Shown here piece by piece: positions 36,854 through 45,719 of a stretch of DNA of 64,000 bases. The stretch spans positions 620,001 to 684,000 of the forward strand of contig NZ_CP010536.1 of assembly GCF_000832305.1 (NCBI RefSeq), read 5' to 3'. Position 1 is the stretch's first letter. Every line of letters begins with the position of its first letter. Source of the stretch: Cupriavidus basilensis (GTDB lineage Bacteria; Pseudomonadota; Gammaproteobacteria; Burkholderiales; Burkholderiaceae). A program made the position numbers and the translations under genes. The notes below the pieces were generated by a model. It did not search any database. It saw only the letters and a list, made by a program, of their open reading frames with translations, and was not told the origin of the DNA.

Positions 36854-37164
36854 GCTTGCTCCTTGCCATCGCCGCCGAGCGCTTCGAAAGCTTGCGCCAG
36901 CCGCATGCCCACCACGCCCGGCGTGGCGCCGAAATCATGGATGCGGATGCGCATCGCGGCGCGCGGCTCGGCGCTGAACACGCGCGAGAGCTGCGCGTCC
37001 CAGACCTTGCCGTAGCCGTCCACCGACGTGGTGACATGAACCAGCGTGGTGCCGGGCGTGCCGGGCTCCACCATGACTTCGAGATCGCCGGAGCCGACCA
37101 CGCCAACCAGCACGCGCTGGCTTGCCGGCGCGCCGGCGGGATATTCGAACTGAAGCTGTTCCAT
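36850..37164 (-). CDS. mdcC: Malonate decarboxylase acyl carrier protein MdcC (delta subunit)
   Basis: The 104-residue carrier holds the 2'-(5''-phosphoribosyl)-3'-dephospho-CoA prosthetic group. The attachment serine is expected at Ser25, and S25 is present in LVGVVGSGDLEVMVE. Downstream HVTTSVDGYGKVWDAQL and IHDFGATPGVVGMRLAQAF also match the family. Its start overlaps the mdcB stop (TAATG junction), and mdcD begins before its own stop, so translation of the cluster is tightly coupled. Confidence 0.94.
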   Translation of the reverse strand: MEQLQFEYPAGAPASQRVLVGVVGSGDLEVMVEPGTPGTTLVHVTTSVDGYGKVWDAQLSRVFSAEPRAAMRIRIHDFGATPGVVGMRLAQAFEALGGDGKEQA

Positions 37165-38069
37165 TATTTGTCTCCTTGCACGGGGGCATTGGCCGGCCGC
37201 GCTGCGGGTGGCAGCCGGTCCAGGAAGAAAGTGGCGGCGAGCAGGTCCGCAGCGCCGCCGGGAGAGGCGTTGCAGGCCAGCATGCCGCCTTCGAGCTGGC
37301 GCAGCAGGCGGCGGCCGGCCAGCGTGCCGATGCCGCCCGCTGCCAGCACCCGGCTCGCGCCTTGCTGCATCAGCGCCAGCCCTTCGCGGCCGGCGCGGGC
37401 CAGCACGCAGGTGTCGTCGAGCCGCTGCATGATCGCCAGCAATGCATTCACGCGCGCGCTGGGCTCGGCGTCGCCGCGCGCCCGGCTGCGCATCAGCTCG
37501 GGCAGGCCAGCGCGCAGCACATGCGGAAAGCCCGCCTGCGCCTGGCCGCGCGCGCCGGCGACGCCATAGTCGATGCAGGCGCGTTCGCCCTTGTTGCCCG
37601 TGCGCGCGGGACGGTGCCGGTCGGGCAAGCGTGCGATGGCGCCCGCGGTGCGGGCTATGCCATGCGCGCTATGTCCATGCCGGTGCAAGCCCGCCGCGCC
37701 GACCAGCAGCCCCAGGCTCCAGATCGCGCCGCGATGCGTGTTGATGCCGCCGGTGGCGCGCATCATCGCGGCCTCCGCTTCGCGGCCCAGCGCACCGAGC
37801 CGCTCGCGCAACGCCACGCTGGGCTGCGCCGCGCACATGCCCGCCGCCGCCATCTCGGCAAAGGCGGGATGCAGCGCGCGCGCCGAGGCGCGCATCAGGT
37901 CCAGGTTGAGGTCGGCGTGGGCGCCATTGCCGCGGCCATCCACCAGCCCGGGCTTGGGCGACAGCGCGGCCTCGTCGATCAGTGCCTTGACGGCGAGATC
38001 GGCCAGCGCGATGGCGCCGGGGTTGAAGGCATCGTCACGGTGCCCGGCAGGTAACGCGAGGCTTGCCAT
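37164..38069 (-). CDS. mdcB: Triphosphoribosyl-dephospho-CoA synthase MdcB
   Basis: The 301-residue MdcB condenses ATP with dephospho-CoA to make the precursor of the malonate decarboxylase prosthetic group, a CitG-family reaction. The N-terminal [19 protein letters not shown] is the family signature (E-x3-PKPGLV-D), followed by [13 protein letters not shown]. Later blocks include [17 protein letters not shown] and [18 protein letters not shown]. The start at 38069 shares one base with the mdcA stop. Longer ORF readings to 38537 run antisense-like through mdcA and are rejected. Confidence 0.93.
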   Translation of the reverse strand: MASLALPAGHRDDAFNPGAIALADLAVKALIDEAALSPKPGLVDGRGNGAHADLNLDLMRASARALHPAFAEMAAAGMCAAQPSVALRERLGALGREAEAAMMRATGGINTHRGAIWSLGLLVGAAGLHRHGHSAHGIARTAGAIARLPDRHRPARTGNKGERACIDYGVAGARGQAQAGFPHVLRAGLPELMRSRARGDAEPSARVNALLAIMQRLDDTCVLARAGREGLALMQQGASRVLAAGGIGTLAGRRLLRQLEGGMLACNASPGGAADLLAATFFLDRLPPAARPANAPVQGDK

Positions 38070-39727
38070 CACCAGCTCCGGAAGCGTGCCGGCGGCTCGT
38101 ACAGCCCGCCGGACCAGTCGACCAGGTCGGCCATGCTCTTGGCCGCCAGCAGCGAGCGCGTAGCCTGGCTGCGCTGCACGCCGAGGTCTTCGGGCAGCGC
38201 GATCAGGCCATCGCTGCGCATGCGGCGCGTGGTGCTGGTGTCGTGGCGCAGGCCGATCGGCGTCACCCCGGCCACAGCCGCCAGCATGGCGCGGCGCTCC
38301 TCCAGCGAGCGTGCCTTGTAGAGATAGGCGATGCCTTCCTCGGTCAGCACGTGCGTTACGTCGTCGCCGTAGATCATCACCGGCGCCAGCGGCATGCCGC
38401 TGTCCTTGGCCACCTGCACCGCATCGAGCGATTCGACAAAGGTCGGCTTGCCGCCAGCCTGGAAGGTCTCCACCATCTGCACCACCAGCTTGCGGCCGCG
38501 CGCGAGCGGGTCGTCGGTCTCGATCAGGTCGAGCCACGCCGGCGTGGGATGACGCCGGCCGCCCGGGTTGTGGCCCATGTTGGGCGCGCCGCCAAAACCG
38601 GACAAGCGCCCGCGCGTGACCGTGGAGGAGTGGCCGTCGCCGTCGATCTGCAGCGTGGAGCCGATGAACAGGTCCACCGCGTACTGGCCGGCAAGCTGGC
38701 AGAAGGCGCGGTTGGAGCGCATCGATCCATCCGCGCCGGTGAAGAACACATCCGGGCGCGCGGCCACATAGTTCTCCATGCCGAGCTCGCTGCCAAAGCT
38801 GTGCACGCTCTGTACCCAGCCCGACTCGATGGCAGGGATCAGCGTGGGGTGGGGGTTGAGCGTCCAGTACTTGCAGATCTTGCCCTTGAGGCCGAGCGAC
38901 TCGCCATAGGTCGGCAGGATCAGTTCGATGGCAGCGGTGTTAAAGCCGATGCCATGGTTGAGCGACTGCACCTGGTGGCGCTCGTACACGCCGCGGATCG
39001 CCATCATGGCCATCAGCACATGCACCGGCTTGATCAGGCGCGGGTCGCGCGTGAACAGCGGCTCGCAGAAGAAGGGTTTGTCGGCCTGCACCACGTAGTC
39101 GATCCAGGAGCCGGGGATATCCACGCGCGGCAGCCCGGCGGGGTCATCCACGATCTCGTTGACCTGGGCCACCACGATGCCGTCGCGGAAAGTCGCGGCC
39201 TCCACCAGCGCGGGCGTGTCCTCGGTGCTGGCGCCGGTGTAGAGGTTGCCGTCGCGGTCGGCCTTGTAGCCGGCGATCAGCACGATGTTGGGCGTCAGGT
39301 CCACATAGAGCCGCGCGTACAGTTCGATGTAGGTGTGGATGGCGCCGACCTCAAGCTGGCCATCTTCCAGGAACTGCGAGATGCGCAGGCTCTGCGCGCC
39401 GGCAAAAGCGAAGTCCAGTTTCCTGGCGATGCCGCGCTCGAACAGGTCGAGATGCTCCACCCGGCTCACGCTCGGGATGATCATGTGCAGGCCGTGGACC
39501 TTGGCCGGGTCCACCTCGGCCAGCGAGCGCGAGAGGAAGTCGGCCTGCTTCTGGTTGTTGCCCTCCAGCACCACGCGGTCGCCCGGCGCGGTGATGGCTT
39601 CGAGGAATGGGACGATGTCGGCGGTGGGCACGACCCGGCCGCTGGCAAAGGCGGCGCCGCGTGCCATGCGTCGGCGCTTTTCGCTGCGGCGGGTGTCCCA
39701 CTGTCGGTCCGTGGCTGGGTTCGGCAT
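38069..39727 (-). CDS. mdcA: Malonate decarboxylase alpha subunit MdcA (acetyl-S-ACP:malonate ACP transferase)
   Basis: The 552-residue MdcA swaps the acetyl group on the carrier protein for malonate, releasing acetate, and so drives the decarboxylase cycle. It is a CoA-transferase-like protein. Conserved stretches include [55 protein letters not shown] and [16 protein letters not shown]. The length is normal. It is the first gene of the minus-strand operon and diverges from madL across a 348-base regulatory region. Confidence 0.96.
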   Translation of the reverse strand: MPNPATDRQWDTRRSEKRRRMARGAAFASGRVVPTADIVPFLEAITAPGDRVVLEGNNQKQADFLSRSLAEVDPAKVHGLHMIIPSVSRVEHLDLFERGIARKLDFAFAGAQSLRISQFLEDGQLEVGAIHTYIELYARLYVDLTPNIVLIAGYKADRDGNLYTGASTEDTPALVEAATFRDGIVVAQVNEIVDDPAGLPRVDIPGSWIDYVVQADKPFFCEPLFTRDPRLIKPVHVLMAMMAIRGVYERHQVQSLNHGIGFNTAAIELILPTYGESLGLKGKICKYWTLNPHPTLIPAIESGWVQSVHSFGSELGMENYVAARPDVFFTGADGSMRSNRAFCQLAGQYAVDLFIGSTLQIDGDGHSSTVTRGRLSGFGGAPNMGHNPGGRRHPTPAWLDLIETDDPLARGRKLVVQMVETFQAGGKPTFVESLDAVQVAKDSGMPLAPVMIYGDDVTHVLTEEGIAYLYKARSLEERRAMLAAVAGVTPIGLRHDTSTTRRMRSDGLIALPEDLGVQRSQATRSLLAAKSMADLVDWSGGLYEPPARFRSW

Positions 39728-40075
39728 CGCGTCTCCGGTGTGCTTGCTGCAAGGAATGGCACCAAGATACGCAGCGCGCGCAGCGCAAGCAATGACGCCC
39801 GGCGCGGCATCGTTACTCTAGGTGTAAGTGTCGGCGGCCCGACATGCAAGGCGTCTGGCCCCGGCCTGGGGCGCACAGTACGCCGCCACACCAAGCACGC
39901 AAGAGCCGGCCTGGTCACTAGTGCGCCGGATGGCGGCGTCCCGCCATTAATCCCACGCTAACGATTCTCCCGCCGGGTTGATTGATGCAGCGCGATGGCT
40001 GGCCTAGATTGCATCCATCAAACCTAGAACCAGCCCGCGCGCAACCCTGCCGACGGGCCAACAGGAGACAGCACC
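39728..40075. promoter_or_regulatory. Divergent mdcA-madL control region
   Basis: This region must hold promoters for the decarboxylase operon (leftward) and the malonate importer (rightward). An imperfect inverted repeat, TTGATTGATGC at 39978-39988 and GCATCCATCAA at 40011-40021, has one mismatch; the arm centres are 33 bases apart, about three helical turns. This arrangement suits a dimer or tetramer of the LysR regulator MdcR, encoded at 43591, but no binding is demonstrated. An ACAGGAGACAGC ribosome-binding sequence precedes madL. Confidence 0.5.
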
Positions 40076-40486
40076 ATGATCATCTACGGAACCGCCTTGC
40101 TGGCGCTCTGCCACCTCATCGGCTTGTTCCTTGGGGAACTGCTTGGCATGGCGATCGGCGTCAAGGCCAATGTGGGCGGCGTCGGCATTGCCATGCTGCT
40201 GCTGATCTCGATACGGCTCTTGCTGCACGGGCGCGGCCTCCTGCCCAAGGAGACCGAAGCGGGCGTTGGCTTCTGGGGCGCGATGTACATCCCGGTGGTG
40301 GTAGCGATGGCGGCGCAGCAGAACGTGGTCGCCGCGTTGCGCGGCGGGCCGGTAGCCCTGATCGCGGCAGTCGGCGCGGTGCTGGTCTCGGCCTGCTGCA
40401 TCGCGGTGCTCAGCCGCACCGGCGACCACGCGCCATTGCCGCCGCTGCCCTCGCCGGAAGCCACCCCCAGCCACGCATCGCGCTAA
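40076..40486 (+). CDS. madL: Malonate transporter subunit MadL
   Basis: The 136-residue membrane protein has four hydrophobic spans beginning ALLALCHLIGLFLGELLGMAIG and matches MadL, the small subunit of the two-component malonate:sodium symporter first described in Malonomonas rubra. Its GVKANVGGVGIAMLLLI block is characteristic. It is followed by madM after 10 bases. The divergent position next to mdcA indicates that it imports malonate for the decarboxylase. Confidence 0.94.
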   Translation: MIIYGTALLALCHLIGLFLGELLGMAIGVKANVGGVGIAMLLLISIRLLLHGRGLLPKETEAGVGFWGAMYIPVVVAMAAQQNVVAALRGGPVALIAAVGAVLVSACCIAVLSRTGDHAPLPPLPSPEATPSHASR

Positions 40487-40496
40487 GGACACTGCC

Positions 40497-41273
40497 ATGC
40501 CGCATTCCATTTCGCACATCATCGAGAACATCCTGCTGCAAAACGCCCTGGTCACCGCGTTTGCCGCGGTTGGCATCATCATGTGGCTGTCGTCAAGGCT
40601 CTCGCGCTGGCTGACCGTCGGACGCGTCCACGCCTCCGCCATTGCCATCGTGATCGGCCTGCTGCTGGCCTACTATGGCGGCATCGTCACCGGCAAGGAA
40701 AAAGGCTTGGCCGACCTCTCGCTGTTCTCCGGCATCGGCCTGATGGGCGGCGCCATGCTGCGCGACTTCGCCATCGTCGCCACCGCCTTCGAGGTGCAGG
40801 TGACCGAGGCGCGCAAGGCCGGGCTGGTCGGCGCGGTGTCGCTGCTGCTCGGCACCATCCTGCCGTTTATCGTGGGTGCTGCCGTGGCGCGCGCCTTCGG
40901 CTACAGCGACGCGGTCAGCATGACCACCATCGGCGCGGGCGCGGTGACGTATATCGTGGGACCGGTCACCGGCGCGGCGCTGGGCGCCAGCTCCGACGTG
41001 ATCGCGCTGAGTATTGCCACCGGGCTGATCAAGGCCATCATCGTGATGGTCGGCACGCCCATGGCGGCAGGCTTCCTCGGGCTGAACAACCCGCGCGCCG
41101 CGATGGTGTTTGGTGGGTTGGCGGGTACCGTCAGCGGTGTTTCCGCCGGGCTGGCCGCGACGGACCGCAGGCTGGTGCCGTATGGTGCGCTGGTGGCTAC
41201 GTTCCACACCGGCCTGGGGTGCCTGCTGGGGCCGTCGTTGTTGTTTTTGGCGACCAAGGCGGTGGTGGGCTAG
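40497..41273 (+). CDS. madM: Malonate transporter subunit MadM
   Basis: The 258-residue MadM is the larger membrane subunit of the malonate importer, with about seven hydrophobic segments. Conserved stretches include LLAYYGGIVTGKEKGLADLS, FSGIGLMGGAMLRDFAIVAT and VTYIVGPVTGAALGASSDVI. It lies 10 bases after madL, forming one unit. Immediately to its right the base composition drops and the type VI islet begins, separating it from mdcR. Confidence 0.94.
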   Translation: MPHSISHIIENILLQNALVTAFAAVGIIMWLSSRLSRWLTVGRVHASAIAIVIGLLLAYYGGIVTGKEKGLADLSLFSGIGLMGGAMLRDFAIVATAFEVQVTEARKAGLVGAVSLLLGTILPFIVGAAVARAFGYSDAVSMTTIGAGAVTYIVGPVTGAALGASSDVIALSIATGLIKAIIVMVGTPMAAGFLGLNNPRAAMVFGGLAGTVSGVSAGLAATDRRLVPYGALVATFHTGLGCLLGPSLLFLATKAVVG

Positions 41274-41409
41274 GCGGTGTCCTGAGAGGAGAGGCGCTCG
41301 TTGCAGCGGTTGACAAGCTCGCTTGCCGGATTTGCGATTTGCCCGCTGCAGCGACTGCGTCGATGTGCCCCCAGATTAGGATCTCGTCGTGCTGCGCAAT
41401 TGGGAGTGT

Positions 41410-41982
41410 TCACGGATGGTTGTCCCCCGGCTTGATGGGGATGAGACTTCTCGCGTCTTCCGCACTTAGCCATCCCATCCCCGCGCGGCACTGAATTTCG
41501 ATCCGCCTCGGTGGGAGGCTCTCTTGACGCCCGATTGCGCACCGTTCCCACCTCTGCGCACGGAACAGCATCGGTAAGTCGTCAGTCTCGGAACTGGCAA
41601 GCACGGACACTTCCTTCTTCAGTATCACTAGCGTAGGGAAATCGCTGCTGCGCTGTACTTCGCGGATGCTGTGCAGGTATTCGTTCTCGACCTGGAGCTT
41701 GTGGACATAGCTTGTCGCCGATGCGCCGCCTACTAACAGCGCAGGTACGACGAGCCGGAGGAGCCAGTTGGTCCAATGGGAGGCAGGGCTCCGAAACCAG
41801 AAAATGCCGGCAAGCAGGAAGAGGACTGCTGCGCCAAGCGACCAGGACGCAATTTGCACAAGTCGCTGCCCAGAACAATCTTCTCCGCAAATCGGGATAA
41901 ATCGAGCGAGCGGCAAAGACGCCAAGAACCCAATGACTGTCCCGACGGTACTTAACAAGACAACGGAGGTCACGCGTCTCAC
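41410..41982 (-). CDS. Membrane-anchored candidate immunity protein for the Tae4 effector
   Basis: The 190-residue product has three hydrophobic helices (about residues 5-28, 42-63 and 70-95) and then a soluble C-terminal domain of about 90 residues with two Cys. A positive N-terminus (VRRVTS) predicts an inside N-end, so three spans place the C-domain in the periplasm, where a Tae4 amidase would act. The GTG at 41982 overlaps the tae4 stop by four bases and has GGAG 6 bases upstream; a TTG at 41994 is an alternative. Known Tai4 immunity proteins are small periplasmic proteins, which this does not resemble. The immunity role is inferred only from position and topology. No family is recognised. 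Confidence 0.6.
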   Translation of the reverse strand: MRRVTSVVLLSTVGTVIGFLASLPLARFIPICGEDCSGQRLVQIASWSLGAAVLFLLAGIFWFRSPASHWTNWLLRLVVPALLVGGASATSYVHKLQVENEYLHSIREVQRSSDFPTLVILKKEVSVLASSETDDLPMLFRAQRWERCAIGRQESLPPRRIEIQCRAGMGWLSAEDARSLIPIKPGDNHP

Positions 41983-42566
41983 TTGATCTCCCAAAACAGT
42001 ATTTCGCTGGCGTTGCCCAGATCAGAGTAAAAGGGCGTGGCATTGACGCCTACCGCAAAGCGCAGGAAGTTGGTTACGGCGCCCCGACCACTGCTTGACG
42101 TCATCCTGGAGCCATTCCAGAGGTCAATATGACCGCCAGTTGCGTTGGACTGGCCTGAGCGCCTCCAATAGTCTCTGAATGCAACGATGCCAGTACGACC
42201 CTTGATTCTCCTCTGCCATTCAGCACCGGTGATATTTTCCGGTACACCAATGCCGGCGAACGGCTTTAGCCGAAGCCAGTCCGACATTTCCGAAGCAAGG
42301 ACTGCTGTCCGCCTGCCTTCCAGGCGAATCTGCCCTTTGCCGCGGAAGGACTTCATTTCGATGCCCATCTTGTGAAGGGTCACGCTTAGGCGTATCGCGC
42401 ATTGATTCTCGAAGCCCGGAGGTACTTCCCCCGTTTTGGCATCAACATACGGCGTTCCATTCGGAAAGGCCGCCCACAACTCAGCAAAGGTAACAACTTT
42501 TACCTGCGCCTTCAACTCGGAGTTTCTTGTCGTATTGGTTGTGACTCTCGTTTCCTTGTTAGGCAT
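41979..42566 (-). CDS. Type VI secretion amidase effector, Tae4 family
   Basis: The 195-residue protein matches Tae4, a DL-endopeptidase delivered by type VI secretion that cleaves peptidoglycan cross-links or stem peptides of Gram-negative rivals. The catalytic cysteine is C56 in FENQCAIRLSVTLHKMGI, and the catalytic His is H146 in TGGHIDLWNG, with D148 close by. Both are in the right order and spacing for this NlpC/P60-like fold. There is no signal peptide, as expected for a T6SS cargo. A CGGAGACGTAG ribosome-binding region precedes the ATG at 42566, which lies inside the 3' end of the PAAR gene. Its stop overlaps the next gene. Base composition is lower in GC than the surroundings. Confidence 0.88.
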   Translation of the reverse strand: MPNKETRVTTNTTRNSELKAQVKVVTFAELWAAFPNGTPYVDAKTGEVPPGFENQCAIRLSVTLHKMGIEMKSFRGKGQIRLEGRRTAVLASEMSDWLRLKPFAGIGVPENITGAEWQRRIKGRTGIVAFRDYWRRSGQSNATGGHIDLWNGSRMTSSSGRGAVTNFLRFAVGVNATPFYSDLGNASEILFWEIK

Positions 42567-43149
42567 CTACGTCTCCGATGTGCATCGCAGGAGCCTCGTC
42601 TCCCCAATAAACGATGTAAGTATTGCCTGTTGGCGTAGCGACACGTGGCAGGTGTCCAGATTCATTCGTGTAGCCAAAGAGACTACGTCCGTCAGTCGTC
42701 TCGATAAAGTACGGATAGTCGGCCACCGCCTTGTCCTGATTTTGCGCGACCACCATCTCATCGAGTTGCTCGCTTTGACCGGCGGATTCCTCGCTCCCCC
42801 AAGCTGTGCTCGCCGGTGACCTGCCTGGTCCGGATACCGCCTGCGCGGTGAAACGCATTGAGTGCGACCTGGTCGACGCGATGAGCCGTGGTGGCGTCGG
42901 GCATTTGCAAATGCATAAGTCACCGTCCAGGTTGGCCTGCCGTCCGTCCGGGCCCGTCCATGGTCGATATGGCGGCATGCACTTGGTATGGCCCATTGAG
43001 TTGCAAACCGGGCATCAGACGGGATCGCCCTCAAAGGCGACGGGTAGAGAGGGGCTTCCCATGCATATTGTGGGTGTGCCACCCTCCACCCGGCCTCCAG
43101 TCGTGGTCACGTCGCCGTGTCGAACAAAGTACCGTATCAGGATGATCAC
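42559..43149 (-). pseudogene. PAAR-domain type VI spike protein, interrupted by an in-frame stop
   Basis: Read from a GTG at 43149, the frame encodes RYFVRHGDVTTTGGRVEGG and continues to AFEGDPV, then meets TGA at 43017-43015 (codon 45). It resumes at once with CPVCNSMGHTKCMPPYRPW and DGDLCICKCPTPPRLIAS. Both sides are in one frame and together match PAAR-repeat proteins, which cap the VgrG spike and carry effectors. The 3' part of 146 codons (from an ATG at 42996) is a C-terminal domain of about 100 residues. Total span is 197 codons. The stop is within the PAAR domain, so the gene is most likely inactivated by one base change, unless the sequence has an error. It precedes tae4 with an 8-base overlap. 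Confidence 0.8.
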
Positions 43150-43590
43150 TTTCCCAGCCTCTCGGTGCGTTTTTCAAAGAATGGCTTGCGCGCTCCCATG
43201 GCTTCTCCATTTTTGATTCAAATACGTGCACCAATTGGTGCCGCTGTGGCAGCGTAACGCAGTAAGAGAGTGGAAAGGTCTGCATTTGCATGCGGAAATT
43301 TCTACTTTCCGCCATGTCATTTCCGGATGCGTGCCTGACGCCCACATTGGGTTCGCTACAAGGGCTTGGCCGAGGATTCGGTGCAACTGCGGCTCTTCGT
43401 CAGGTGTGCGTGGCAAAGTGCAGAGAGGCTATTGCATAAACGTGCCCACGGGTTCGCACTGAGTGCGAGTGCAGAACCCGTTCGAATGGCTGTCAGGTGG
43501 AAGCGCCTGTGCGGCGCCCTATGGGACGCCGGAGGTGTCACCAACACGTACCCCACAAGCGTTGGCGCAGATGTCGTTGTCGGAAATTAC
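43150..43590. other. Gap between the PAAR gene and mdcR
   Basis: No credible gene is seen in these 440 bases. Two structures stand out: a perfect 14-base palindrome GCACCAATTGGTGC at 43228-43241, about 80 bases upstream of the PAAR start, and a hairpin at 43448-43481 with ACGGGTTC/GAACCCGT outer and GCACT/AGTGC inner arms. Base composition is lower in GC than the flanking mdc genes. No vgrG remnant is recognised. Confidence 0.55.
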
Positions 43591-44505
43591 TTAGCTCGGC
43601 ACCCGCATCGCCAGCCGGCAAACCGCCGCCAGCGCCAGCAAGTTCGGATCCCGCTCGCGCCGCCGCAAGAAGCTCAGGCCAATGGTCTGGCGCAGCCGGT
43701 ACTGCGAGGACAGCGGAACCAGCGTCACCTTGTGCGCAAACACGTCGCGCACGCGCCCGGGCAGCAGCGCGTAGCCCACGCCGCCGCTGACCAGGTTCAT
43801 CAGCGAGAAGATGTCGCCGACCTTCATCACCACATTGGGGGTGAAGTCGGCGATGCGAAAGGCGTCCATGAAGCCCTGGTAGGTGATGAAGCCTTCGCTG
43901 AGCGTGACGAAGGGCTCGTCCCGGCATTGCCGCAGGTCGATGGAGGCTTGCCGCGCATAAGGCGAATCCGCCGGTGCGGCGAAGTAGATTTCGTCTTCGA
44001 ACAGCGCAATGGATTCGATCTCGGGGTCCGGCTCGGGCATGGCCATCAACGCGGCGTCGATGGCGCCTTGCTTGAGCTTGAAGAGCAGGTCGGCGTTGGA
44101 GCCGAGCACCAGTTCGGCCTGTAGTTCGGGCCGCCTGACCTTGATGCCGATCACCACGTCGGGCACCGTGCGGATGGTCAGCGAATAGAGCGAGCCGATC
44201 TTCATGTGATCGGCCGAATACCCGGCGGCCTGGCGCGTGGCGCGGATGCCGTCGGCCATGGCCTTGATGACATCGGTGGCCACATCCGCCAGCACGTGCG
44301 CGGCTTCGGTCGGCAGCAGGTTGCGCCCTTCGTGGCGGAACAGCGCGCAGCGCATGCCTTCCTCCAGCGAGTGCAGTGCGCGGTGCACGCTGACCGTGCT
44401 CACATCCAGCGCCTCGGCGGCCTTGGCGAGGTTGCCGGTCTCCATATAGGCGAGCAGGACTTCGAGCTTGCGCAAGGTGATTTCTTCGTTGATCCGGTTT
44501 CGCAT
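43591..44505 (-). CDS. mdcR: LysR-family regulator of malonate decarboxylation, MdcR
   Basis: The 304-residue LysR protein resembles MdcR closely in the opening region: INEEITLRKLEVLLAYMETG, then VSTVSVHRALHSLEEGM and FRHEGRNLLPTEAA. The effector domain shows MKIGSLYSLTIRTVPDVVIG and LVSGGVGYALLPGR. MdcR activates mdc genes in response to malonate in related bacteria. The start at 44505 is preferred; the very long frame upstream (to 45630) is an artefact over the Bug gene. It is separated from madM by the type VI islet but is otherwise adjacent to the malonate cluster. Confidence 0.9.
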   Translation of the reverse strand: MRNRINEEITLRKLEVLLAYMETGNLAKAAEALDVSTVSVHRALHSLEEGMRCALFRHEGRNLLPTEAAHVLADVATDVIKAMADGIRATRQAAGYSADHMKIGSLYSLTIRTVPDVVIGIKVRRPELQAELVLGSNADLLFKLKQGAIDAALMAMPEPDPEIESIALFEDEIYFAAPADSPYARQASIDLRQCRDEPFVTLSEGFITYQGFMDAFRIADFTPNVVMKVGDIFSLMNLVSGGVGYALLPGRVRDVFAHKVTLVPLSSQYRLRQTIGLSFLRRRERDPNLLALAAVCRLAMRVPS

Positions 44506-44588
44506 GGGAGGGGCGGCGTTCGTGCGTGCGGTGGCGGTGACCGGAGCATGATAACCAGATTCGATGCCGGATGGCTCGGGGGCGCTCT

Positions 44589-45596
44589 TCAGTCCAGGTT
44601 CAGGTTCGAGGCGCGGATGGTTTCCCCCCAACGTCTTTGCTCGCTGGCGACGAACATGGCGAAACTCGCCTGCGGCTGTCCGCCGGCCAGTCCCCCCATC
44701 TCCTTGAACCTGGCCGCCACCTCGGGGTCGCGCATGACATTCGCGAGGCTGGCCTGGAGCTTGGCGACCACCGCGGGCGGCGTGCGCGCCGCGGCGAATA
44801 TGCCCAGCCAGCCCATCACCACGAAATCGTTCACGCCTGCCTGCGCCATGGTTGGCACGTCCGGCAGGCCGGGCAGGCGCTCGGCGCTGGTGAGCGCCAG
44901 TGCGCGCAGCTTGCCCGCGCGGACGTGCGGCAGCGCCTGCGTCAGGTTGTCGAACATGAAGGTGATTTCCCCGGACAGCAGCGCGGTGGTGGCCGGGGTC
45001 GAGCCACGGTAGGGCACGTGGATGACCTCGGTTGCGGTACGCATGCGGAACAGCTCGGCGGTGAGGTGCGTGGTCTGCCCAATGCCGGCGGAGCCATAGG
45101 AGAGCTGGCCGGGTTGTTTCTTCAGTTCCGCGCGCAGGTCGGCCACGGTCTTGATGGGCGATTGCGCGTTGACCACCAGCACGTTGGGAAACGAGATCAT
45201 GTCGGTGATCGGCACGAAGTCCTGAGGCCGGTAGCTCAGGTGCTTGTAGGCACTGTAGTTGATGGCGTGGGAGCCGGTGTTGCCGACCAGCAAGGTGTAG
45301 CCATCCTCCGGTGCGCGCAGCAGGGCCTGCGTGCCGATGATGCCGCCGCTGCCGGGGCGGTTGTCGACGATGACCGGCTGGCCCAGCATGGCGCTGAGCT
45401 TTTGCGCCACCAGCCGGGTCGGGATGTCGGCGGTGCCGCCCGGCGCGCCCGGCACGATGATCGTGACAGGGCGTTCGGGCCATGCCGGCTTGGCCAGGGC
45501 CGTGCCGGCGGCTGGCAGTATCGCGGCCGCATACAGGGTAAGAGTGGCCGCGCGCAGGGCGACGGCGGAAAACCTGCCGAACAGCTGGATGCGCAT
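44589..45596 (-). CDS. Bug-family (TctC-like) periplasmic solute-binding protein
   Basis: The 335-residue protein has a signal peptide (FSAVALRAATLTLYAAAI, then AGTALAKP) and the Bug fold: TIIVPGAPGGTADIPTRLVA, VDNRPGSGGIIGTQALLRAP and HVPYRGSTPATTALLSGE. The start at 45596 has a GGAGGAGA ribosome-binding sequence 5 bases upstream; a start 24 bases earlier lacks support. It is the last gene of the crotonase-thiolase-SDR run, so its ligand may be an organic acid feeding that pathway. No cognate TctAB importer is in the window. Confidence 0.92.
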   Translation of the reverse strand: MRIQLFGRFSAVALRAATLTLYAAAILPAAGTALAKPAWPERPVTIIVPGAPGGTADIPTRLVAQKLSAMLGQPVIVDNRPGSGGIIGTQALLRAPEDGYTLLVGNTGSHAINYSAYKHLSYRPQDFVPITDMISFPNVLVVNAQSPIKTVADLRAELKKQPGQLSYGSAGIGQTTHLTAELFRMRTATEVIHVPYRGSTPATTALLSGEITFMFDNLTQALPHVRAGKLRALALTSAERLPGLPDVPTMAQAGVNDFVVMGWLGIFAAARTPPAVVAKLQASLANVMRDPEVAARFKEMGGLAGGQPQASFAMFVASEQRRWGETIRASNLNLD

Positions 45597-45719
45597 GGGG
45601 GTGTCTCCTCCGGTAGGCATGATTGCCCACCTGCGAGCGTGGCGGCCGGCAGTCCGGCTCGAAGGTGATGGCGGGGATGCGGCAACGGCCGCCGCATCCC
45701 CGTTGCGACGGCTGTGCCT

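Noticed and set aside
43015..43017. Selenocysteine reading of the TGA in the PAAR gene
   Set aside because: No known PAAR family uses Sec, no supporting hairpin is evident, and the next codon already gives the conserved Cys.
43591..45630. 679-codon minus-strand ORF covering mdcR and the Bug gene
   Set aside because: Only the part from 44505 reads as MdcR; the upstream part is an out-of-frame reading of the Bug gene.
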